The position numbers were made by a program, and so were the translations under genes. DNA of 5,139 nt. Origin: Alphaproteobacteria bacterium. GTDB lineage: Bacteria; Pseudomonadota; Alphaproteobacteria; SHVP01. Shown here in pieces: positions 1 to 4,804 of the stretch; positions within the stretch are counted from its first letter, which is position 1; each line of letters begins with the position of its first letter. Where the stretch lies: contig JAPKDI010000115.1 of assembly GCA_026421105.1 (NCBI GenBank), positions 1 through 5,139 of the forward strand, written 5' to 3'. Below the pieces are notes generated by a model. The model saw only the letters and a program-made list of their open reading frames with translations. It was not told the origin of the DNA and searched no databases.

Positions 1-514
1 GACGGCAGCTCGATGAAACTTTTTTTGCGCAGGCACGTAAACGTTCGGCCTTACTGGTGCGGACTTTTCAGATGCCGACCTTCGCCGTGCGGGTCTTAAA
101 AAATCGTCGCTCAGGGAGGCTAATTTTGTTGGTACGACCGGCGCCGGTGTGGAAATGGAAAAACAGTTGCCGACTGGATCGACCTTTCGGGTTCTGATTT
201 CGGGAATGCCGATATGGGGGGAATCACCTTTGATCTTTGCATCTCTGGTCGAGGCGAATCTCGGCGGTGTTGATCTTAAGCGCGACGACCTCTAGTTGGC
301 TGTATTGAAGAACGCGGAATTCAAGCGTGCCAACTTGACCGACGCCAATCTCAAGGTTGCAGATTTAACCGGTGCTGCGCTCAAGCGTGCGATCCTCAGC
401 GGCACGAAGACCGAAGGTATACAGGGTTTAAAGGCTCGCCAGCTTGAAGACGCACGCGGCGACGAGAAAACTCGTTAGCCGGACGACGACTTCGTTCTTA
501 CGACTTTTCCTTAA
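1..514 (+). pseudogene. Decayed pentapeptide-repeat protein gene, 5' end outside window
   Basis: Pentapeptide repeats (A-[D/N]-[L/F]-x-x) build a right-handed quadrilateral beta-helix; the role of this protein is unknown. Repeats are readable in three frames. One frame gives ALTG/ADFSD/ADLRR up to about 130. Another gives DLSG/SDFGN/ADMGG at about 172-235. The first frame returns from about 238, giving SLVE/ANLGG/VDLKR and onward. Frame changes therefore lie near 50, between about 135 and 170, and near 236, where an extra T in a T run explains the shift. A TAG at 293-295 interrupts the array, yet the five-residue period runs through it without a break. The tail QLEDARGDEKTR is typical of alphaproteobacterial members, and a second TAG at 476-478 falls where Leu of the usual T-x-L-P motif belongs. 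Reading on reaches TAA at 512-514, probably the original stop. A short open frame from TTG 296 to 478 (60 codons) is left, with no evidence of use. Confidence 0.85.
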
Positions 515-960
515 GTCCGGGGCGGGGGTAGGGCGTGTTTGAAATTGAACGCGCCTTCGCACGCTCCGAATAGTCGGATCTGCTCGAGCCGGACCCTGGC
601 TTCCTCCACCGTGGGGATTGTGCCCGCCGGGTGCCACCACATGACGAGGTCTCGGGTGACGGAGGGTTCAAACCACTTCTTACGAGCGGCAAACACAAAA
701 CGGTGGTGGCTCTTGTAGGTGTAGGCGTGGAGCGCCTGGACGGATTCCCAAAGTGACATATTGAGCAAGATCGTTGCGCCCATCGGTCGGATGCTGGTCG
801 AATCACCAGTGTTATCTTGAAGGCGCCAGACAAATCCGGGCGCGACATCTGCTAGCTGATTGATTCTGTCCAACGCGTCGATAAATCCCTGCATCTCGGG
901 ATCGTCGAGCGGATGGCGCATCGTCGCGACGTTGAACTGAGCGAGATGGTACTTGACCAC
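511..960 (-). CDS. DUF3291 domain-containing protein
   Basis: The 149-residue product matches the DUF3291 family over its full length, and the usual family length is about 140-150. The function is not established; the family is thought to have a ferredoxin-like alpha+beta fold resembling antibiotic-monooxygenase-type dimeric barrels. Visible motifs are the N-terminal YHLAQFNVA (residues 4-12), INQLADVAPGFVWRLQ (33-48), LLNMSLWESVQAL (65-77), KKWFEP (94-99) and the WWHPAG...PTVEEARVRLE segment (108-126). The GTG at 960-958 was chosen because family members begin just before the YHLAQ motif. The open frame extends to ATG at 1032, but that would add 24 residues unlike the family and overlap the upstream gene. 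The GTG lies 4 bases after the stop of the dehydrogenase gene, so the two are probably co-transcribed and translationally coupled; no strong Shine-Dalgarno sequence was seen. There is no signal peptide or membrane segment. Confidence 0.88.
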   Translation of the reverse strand: MVKYHLAQFNVATMRHPLDDPEMQGFIDALDRINQLADVAPGFVWRLQDNTGDSTSIRPMGATILLNMSLWESVQALHAYTYKSHHRFVFAARKKWFEPSVTRDLVMWWHPAGTIPTVEEARVRLEQIRLFGACEGAFNFKHALPPPRT

Positions 961-964
961 CGGA

Positions 965-1972
965 CTAGCCCGAGAAGTGTCCACAAGTAACGAGAATCTT
1001 GCCGTCGCGATCAGCCCCACGTCGGTTGGCATGGTCTAGCGCGTCGGCGACATTTTCTAGTGGGTAGATGGCGGCGACTTTCGCAGTGAGGTCGCCTTTG
1101 CCAACGAGGTCGGCGACTTCTTCACGGATCGTCCGTTCGCGATCGGGTCCGTAAAGCGACTTGAAGGTGCGCGACATCATGAACCCTTGGAAGCGCAAAC
1201 CTCGGCCAAGTGACAACTCCTTGGGAATTGTTGGGTCTTCGCCACTCATCAAGCCGTAGTTGACGATCAAGCCGAGTTCGCCGAGACAGTGGGCAAGCCA
1301 CGCCGTGCCCTGTCCGCCGGAGACATCGAGCCCCAGTTTGATATCGGCGCCGCCTGTCACCGCTGCCACCTGCTCGTGAAGATCAGGTCCGTCCTTCACG
1401 ACGGCATCCGCGCCAATGGCTTCCAGCTCGGGAATGACGCTGTCCCGCCGGACCGCGGACACAGTGCGCAATCCCATCGTCTTTGCCATTTCGATCGCGT
1501 AGCGACCGCAGGCCGAATTGCCGCCGTTCTGTACGATCCAGTCCCCCGGTTTGTGCTCAACGAACGCGTTGATCAGAAGCCAACTCGTTACGGGATTGAC
1601 CGTCGCCATTGCGAGTTGCAGGGCGTCGCCTTCCGGCCGAACTTTGACGAGATTATTTTCAGGCAGACGCATTTCGTCACGGCAGGCCCCTGACGATAGC
1701 GGCGGGATGGCGCGCTCACCGACCGAGAACTTGGTTACGGCAGCACCCACAGAAAGCACACGCCCAACACCTTCGGCCCCGGGGGTACCGCCGGGACTCG
1801 GTCCAGAGAAAGGGCGAACGCCCGTGATCCGGTAGATATCGGCGATGTGAAGACACGCAGCTTCCATCCCCAAGAGGACGTCATGCGGACCCAGGGGACC
1901 GGAGCCTTCATCGATAATGTTGACGACGTCCTGTGGGTCGCCGAATACGTCGTAGCGGGCCAATCGTGCCAT
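965..1972 (-). CDS. Zinc-independent MDR oxidoreductase (2-enoyl thioester reductase / quinone oxidoreductase-like)
   Basis: This 335-residue cytosolic medium-chain dehydrogenase/reductase has the usual length and two-domain layout. The N-terminal GroES-like domain (about 1-120) holds GGTPGAEGVGRV at 61-72. In zinc alcohol dehydrogenases this region is GHExxG; here the zinc-ligand His is Ala, and the four-Cys structural zinc lobe is absent, so no zinc is expected. The Rossmann domain opens with VNPVTSWLL (125-133), PGDWIVQNGGNSACG (142-156) and MAKTMGLRTVSAVRR (162-176). These closely resemble mitochondrial enoyl reductase (MECR/Etr1), including the NSxxG dinucleotide loop and basic residues suited to NADPH. 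The catalytic Tyr of MECR seems replaced, because GVRPF (51-55) aligns with G-x-Y. NAD(P)H-dependent reduction of an enal, enone, quinone or enoyl thioester is likely; the substrate is unknown. The ATG has an ideal AGGAGGA upstream. The DUF3291 gene follows after 4 bases. Confidence 0.85.
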   Translation of the reverse strand: MARLARYDVFGDPQDVVNIIDEGSGPLGPHDVLLGMEAACLHIADIYRITGVRPFSGPSPGGTPGAEGVGRVLSVGAAVTKFSVGERAIPPLSSGACRDEMRLPENNLVKVRPEGDALQLAMATVNPVTSWLLINAFVEHKPGDWIVQNGGNSACGRYAIEMAKTMGLRTVSAVRRDSVIPELEAIGADAVVKDGPDLHEQVAAVTGGADIKLGLDVSGGQGTAWLAHCLGELGLIVNYGLMSGEDPTIPKELSLGRGLRFQGFMMSRTFKSLYGPDRERTIREEVADLVGKGDLTAKVAAIYPLENVADALDHANRRGADRDGKILVTCGHFSG

Positions 1973-1975
1973 GAA

Positions 1976-1982
1976 TCCTCCT
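1976..1982 (-). promoter_or_regulatory. Ribosome-binding site of the MDR oxidoreductase gene
   Basis: On the minus strand the sequence reads AGGAGGATTCATG, a near-perfect Shine-Dalgarno core a few bases before the ATG at 1972. It fixes the start codon. Confidence 0.85.
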
Positions 1983-2083
1983 CTTATTCCGAGGCTAGCT
2001 TAACGCCTTGCCTTGATGACGCGAAGGCCGTGTGGTTGATTGCATCCTCTCACCACGGGGCAAGCCAGCGGGGATAACCGGTG
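1983..2083. promoter_or_regulatory. Divergent intergenic region between the MDR gene and phoR
   Basis: About 100 bases separate two genes reading away from each other, so both promoters should lie here or just inside the flanking genes. No convincing -35/-10 pair and no Pho box (paired CTGTCAT-like repeats spaced by about 4 bases) was found by eye. In front of phoR there is only a weak GGGG stretch at 2070-2073. A TAA at 2075-2077, in frame with phoR, rules out a longer phoR reading frame. The assignment as a promoter region rests on gene arrangement alone. Confidence 0.4.
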
Positions 2084-3160
2084 ATGAAGGCCGACCAACC
2101 TGACAGTCCTGGCCCGCCCCCGATTGAGGGCGGGCTACTAGAACGCTTTCCCGATCCGGTCGTCGTCGTCGACTCGAACCGCCTTGTCGTTGCGGCCAAC
2201 AAACCGGCGAGAGATTTGCTGCCGAGCAACTACTTCGGTCGTGATTTGGCCATGTCTTTGCGACATCCGAACATACTCGCCGCAATTGACAGCGCATTTT
2301 TGTCAGGTATCGACGAAGATTGCGAAATCACGTTGCCCGGCGCGGTCCCGCGAATGTTCGATTTGCGGGTGTTCTCTTTACGGAACGAGGCATCGGGCCG
2401 CGTTGAAGCCGTACTGATCTTCCGCGACGTCACGTCAGCCAAACGATCTGATCAAATGCGCGCGGATTTTGTTGCCAATGTCAGTCACGAATTGCGCTCA
2501 CCCCTGTCTGCCATGATTGGGTTCATTGAGACGCTTCGCGGTCCCGCCAAGGATGATGACGAGGCGCAGGTGCGTTTCCTCGCGATCATGCAAGGCGAGG
2601 CTGAGCGTATGAGTCACCTGATTCAAGATTTGCTTTCTCTTTCACGCGTGGAGGTCAATGAACACATAGCGCCGACCAGCGCCGCCGAAGTCGATGCGAT
2701 TCTGAAGAGCTTGAAAGAAATGCTGGCGCCGCGCGCGGCGGAAAGAAACATGACTATCGAGCTTGATGTCTCGAAAGGCCTTCCCAGCGCGATCGGCGAT
2801 CCGGATCAGCTTCACCAGGTCTTTCGTAACCTGGTGGACAATGCGATCAGCTACGGGAAGGAAGGCACACCAATTCGGGTGGGCGCCCAGCGCATCGAAC
2901 GAATGCCGCGGATAGGGGGCCCTGGAGTCGCGGTATCGGTTCGCGACGAAGGCGATGGTATTCCCGATGAACAGATTTTTCGACTAACCGAACGGTTTTA
3001 CCGCGTGGACAAAGGCCGTTCTCGAAGCATGGGTGGGACGGGCCTTGGCCTCGCGATCGTCAAACACATCGTCAGCCGCCACCGCGGTGCGCTCGCAGTT
3101 GAAAGCCAGGTCGGTAAGGGGTCGACTTTCACGGTGACTATCCCGGCGCAGCCCGATTAG
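2084..3160 (+). CDS. phoR: Phosphate regulon sensor histidine kinase PhoR, lacking membrane segments
   Basis: PhoR autophosphorylates and passes phosphate to PhoB; when phosphate is abundant, PstSCAB-PhoU make it act as a phosphatase. Residue numbers here count from the GTG at 2081. A PAS domain spans about 18-118 (LLERFPDPVVVVD at 19-31, VLIFRDVT at 111-118). HisKA follows with H-box FVANVSHELRSPL and His136, then the PhoR-typical GFIETLRGPA (147-156). The HATPase domain has its N box at 250-255 (NLVDNA), DEGDGIP at 289-295, the F box ERFYRVD at 304-310 and the G2 box GGTGLGLAIVKHI at 318-330. All catalytic residues are present. Alphaproteobacterial PhoR proteins usually carry two N-terminal transmembrane helices and exceed 400 residues. 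This one has only about 17 polar residues before the PAS domain, and an in-frame TAA just upstream excludes an extension. The start is ATG 2084 or GTG 2081. Remnants of pstB and phoU, then phoB, lie downstream. Confidence 0.9.
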   Translation: MKADQPDSPGPPPIEGGLLERFPDPVVVVDSNRLVVAANKPARDLLPSNYFGRDLAMSLRHPNILAAIDSAFLSGIDEDCEITLPGAVPRMFDLRVFSLRNEASGRVEAVLIFRDVTSAKRSDQMRADFVANVSHELRSPLSAMIGFIETLRGPAKDDDEAQVRFLAIMQGEAERMSHLIQDLLSLSRVEVNEHIAPTSAAEVDAILKSLKEMLAPRAAERNMTIELDVSKGLPSAIGDPDQLHQVFRNLVDNAISYGKEGTPIRVGAQRIERMPRIGGPGVAVSVRDEGDGIPDEQIFRLTERFYRVDKGRSRSMGGTGLGLAIVKHIVSRHRGALAVESQVGKGSTFTVTIPAQPD

Positions 3161-3219
3161 CTGATAGCTGTGGTTTGCGCGCAGCCGTGTCGTCACGAAA
3201 CCGCAACATAAGCATCATA
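3161..3219 (+). other. Probable deletion junction where pstC, pstA and most of pstB are missing
   Basis: This spacer joins the phoR stop (3158-3160) to the surviving pstB 3' end. Parts of it may be degraded pstB: the stretch from about 3181 has fragments reminiscent of the A-A-R-V-S-x-x-T-A segment that precedes L-V-E-F in PstB, but in broken frames (for example GAAACCGCA at 3197-3205). The exact breakpoint cannot be placed. No insertion-sequence end or long flanking repeat was seen. Confidence 0.5.
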
Positions 3220-3306
3220 CTTGTGGAATTTGATGACACCGAGCAGGTGTTCACGAACCCAGTCGCGCAAAAGACGCAGGATTATATCACCGGTCAGGTC
3301 CGTTGA
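3220..3306 (+). pseudogene. pstB: 3' remnant of phosphate ABC transporter ATPase pstB
   Basis: PstB is the ATPase of the PstSCAB high-affinity phosphate importer and is about 250-270 residues long. Only its last 28 codons remain, in one frame ending at TGA 3304-3306. The sequence begins LVEFDDTEQVFTNP and closes with KTQDYITGQVR; PstB proteins end with a very similar segment (E. coli ends KKQTEDYITGRYG). The Walker A and B motifs, the LSGGQ signature and the switch His all lie in the missing part, so there is no transporter function. It sits 13 bases ahead of the phoU start, the normal pstB-phoU spacing. This shows that the phoU side of the junction is original and that the loss happened upstream. 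Upstream of 3220 similarity fades into frame-disrupted sequence. Confidence 0.85.
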
Positions 3307-3307
3307 T

Positions 3308-3312
3308 GGAGG
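3308..3312 (+). promoter_or_regulatory. Ribosome-binding site of phoU
   Basis: GGAGG lies 7 bases before ATG 3320. It fixes the phoU start there rather than at the in-frame upstream TTG 3221, whose reading would only cover the pstB remnant in a wrong frame. Confidence 0.75.
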
Positions 3313-3319
3313 TGCAGGC

Positions 3320-4062
3320 ATGAGCGACAACCACATGGTTAAATATTTCGGAAAAGAGCTCGAACGCATCGATCTCTTGATCGTCGCAATGGACAGTTTG
3401 GCAGAAACGCATTTCGCACGTGCCATTCACGCCTTGATTAGACTCGATGCAAAGCTCGGCAACAAAGTTCGAGATAGAGACGTGCGTATTGACGGCCTTG
3501 AGCGGGAGATAAAAGAACGAATTGTTCGTATGCTGGCTCTACGCCAGCCGATGGCCAGTGATCTCCGTGTCGCGTTCGCAGCGTTAAAGACCTCTAATGA
3601 TCTGGAGGGGATCGGGAGCTACGCAAAGAACGTCGCCACACGCTTCCTCGTTCTCGTGCTTTCGCCCGCGATGTCGTCGACCCTCACGATCTCTCGGATG
3701 AGGACTTGAGTACAAAGCATGATTAAGAATGTTCTTGATTATTACGGCGCGCGAGACGCCGCGCACGCCGAAGAAGTGCGGTTCGCAGATCAGAGTATCA
3801 GTTGCACACCAGCATGTTTCGCGAACTCCTGACCTACATGATGGAAGATCCCCGTAATATCACGCCGTGCATGCACCTGCTGTTTATTGCTAAGAACACC
3901 GAACGCATGAGAGGTCAAGCCACAAATGTTGCAGAGCAAGTGCATTTCTTAGTGGTCGGGCAAAATCCTGAAGAGCCACGACCCAAACAAGACGGGTCAA
4001 GCACCACCACCGTCGAGCCGACGCAATCAGGCGACTCCCCTGAGAGGACTGGCGACCAATGA
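3320..4062 (+). pseudogene. phoU: Broken phoU, phosphate signalling regulator
   Basis: PhoU is a metal-binding, all-helical protein of two three-helix repeats that links PstB to PhoR and enforces PhoR's inhibitory state. The first repeat reads well from ATG 3320 (VKYFGKELERID; LALRQPMASDLR at about residues 72-83). A TGA at 3707-3709 then stops the frame, yet the same frame continues as PhoU (VQSMIKNVLDYYGARDAA). Near 3797-3801 the reading moves to another frame, which carries the rest of repeat two (LHTSMFRELLTYMMEDPRNI) to TGA 4060-4062. The shift is best explained by a 4-base loss where ATCGATCAG would give S-I-D-Q-L; an ATC duplication there could have mediated slippage. Both metal motifs are altered: family ERIGDYAKN is EGIGSYAKN, and ERIGDHATN is ERMRGQATN. 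Open pieces are 3320-3709 (129 codons) and about 3802-4062. It overlaps phoB by ATGA. Confidence 0.9.
4042..4048 (+). promoter_or_regulatory. Ribosome-binding site of phoB inside the end of phoU
   Basis: GAGAGGA lies 10 bases before the phoB ATG at 4059, which overlaps the phoU stop as ATGA. The overlap suits translational coupling, but with phoU broken at 3707 ribosomes would no longer arrive from upstream. phoB then depends on this site or on restarts within the phoU remnant. Confidence 0.6.
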
Positions 4063-4748
4063 AACCCCATATACTGGTTGTGGAAGACGAGCCGCCATTG
4101 GTGGAAGTGCTTCGCTACAACCTCGAGAAGGAAGGCTACCTCGTTGATGTTGCGGAGGATGGTGCGGTGGCGCTCGAAAAAGTGCACCACCGAACGCCGG
4201 ACCTCATTATCCTGGATTGGATGCTGCCTGAACTCTCGGGCATTGACGTGTGCCGCCGGTTGCGCGCGGACCCGGATACTAAAGATGTGCCCGTGATTAT
4301 GCTCACGGCCCGCGGCGAGGAGGCCGATCGCGTGAAGGGGCTGGCAAGCGGGGCCGACGACTATGTGGTCAAACCGTTTTCCACTGCCGAACTCCTGGCT
4401 CGTGTGCGTGCCGTTTTGCGCCGCTCGACTACAAGTGCGCTCGACGAAACGCTGACCTACCGCGATCTCACCTTCGATATGGCGGCTCACAGGGTCCTGC
4501 GTGGTGAGCGGACTGTGCACCTTGGGCCGACGGAATTCCGGTTGCTCGGGGTGTTGCTCAAGCGGCCCGGTCGGGTCTTCTCGCGCGAGCAGCTGCTCGA
4601 TCTAGCATGGGGCCGGGATATCTATCTCGAAGCGCGAACCATCGACGTACATATTCGGCGCTTGCGCAAACAACTCAACGCGCCGGGCGAGGTGGACCTA
4701 ATACGTACGGTCCGCGGTGCGGGCTACGCCCTGGATGACGAGCGCTGA
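4059..4748 (+). CDS. phoB: Phosphate regulon response regulator PhoB (OmpR/PhoB family)
   Basis: PhoB is the transcription factor phosphorylated by PhoR; it binds Pho boxes to switch on phosphate-scavenging genes. The 229-residue length equals that of E. coli PhoB. The receiver domain (about 1-120) has acidic residues E9, D10 and E11, phosphoacceptor D53 in LILDWMLP-type context, switch T83, Y102 and K105 followed by P-F. A winged-helix domain fills about 130-229, with GPTEFRLLGVLLKRPG (about 155-170), SREQLLDLAWG, the recognition-helix segment ARTIDVHIRRLRKQL and the wing VRGAGYAL near the end. This recognition helix is almost the same as in classical PhoB, so target recognition should be conserved. 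The start ATG overlaps the broken phoU by 4 bases. No defect is visible, in sharp contrast to its upstream neighbours. Confidence 0.95.
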   Translation: MKPHILVVEDEPPLVEVLRYNLEKEGYLVDVAEDGAVALEKVHHRTPDLIILDWMLPELSGIDVCRRLRADPDTKDVPVIMLTARGEEADRVKGLASGADDYVVKPFSTAELLARVRAVLRRSTTSALDETLTYRDLTFDMAAHRVLRGERTVHLGPTEFRLLGVLLKRPGRVFSREQLLDLAWGRDIYLEARTIDVHIRRLRKQLNAPGEVDLIRTVRGAGYALDDER

Positions 4749-4804
4749 CGGTTAGGAAGCGCTGGCCGACTTTGCCATAGTGTGCCGAACGCTGGGAGGG
4801 GCAC
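4749..4804 (+). promoter_or_regulatory. Intergenic region after phoB with ribosome-binding site for the hydrolase gene
   Basis: GGAGGGG at 4795-4801 sits just before ATG 4805 and decides that start. AGCGCT occurs at 4741-4746 and again at 4758-4763; being self-complementary it could pair as a 6-bp stem with an 11-base loop. No T run follows, so it is not called as a terminator. No clear promoter was recognised. Confidence 0.55.

Noticed and set aside
461..476. Hairpin ACGAG-AAAA-CTCGT as a terminator
   Set aside because: The stem is only 5 bp, it lies within codons for the conserved G-D-E-K-T-R tail, and no T run follows on either strand.
293..478. Alternative genetic code with TAG as a sense codon
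   Set aside because: Two TAG codons interrupt the pentapeptide gene, but frame changes are also needed, and the intact genes here end normally, one of them with TAG (phoR).
296..478. A separate small 60-residue pentapeptide gene starting at TTG 296
   Set aside because: The repeat period continues upstream through the TAG without a break and no ribosome-binding site precedes the TTG; it is the tail of a pseudogene.
1289..2077. Several + strand open frames opposite the MDR gene
   Set aside because: They are shadows of a well-supported minus-strand gene, with no ribosome-binding site or recognisable domain.
3172..3202. GGTTT...AAACC inverted repeat at the deletion junction as a mobile-element end
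   Set aside because: The arms are 5 bases over a 21-base loop, no target duplication or transposase trace was seen, and chance is likely.
3707..3709. Programmed TGA read-through or selenocysteine in phoU
   Set aside because: A second, independent frame break follows within 100 bases and conserved motif residues are lost, so decay explains it more simply.
3320..4062. Lower G+C in phoU as a sign of transfer
   Set aside because: One counted stretch of phoU (3421-3480) has 28/60 G+C against 41/60 in phoB (4561-4620), but a phoR stretch (2581-2640) has 30/60, so composition varies among native genes here.
3915..4520. 201-codon open frame on the minus strand
   Set aside because: It lies opposite phoU and phoB, whose families are certain, and resembles no known protein; it is an antisense shadow.
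4741..4763. Paired AGCGCT as a terminator after phoB
   Set aside because: The stem is 6 bp with an 11-base loop, it includes the end of phoB, and no T tract follows.
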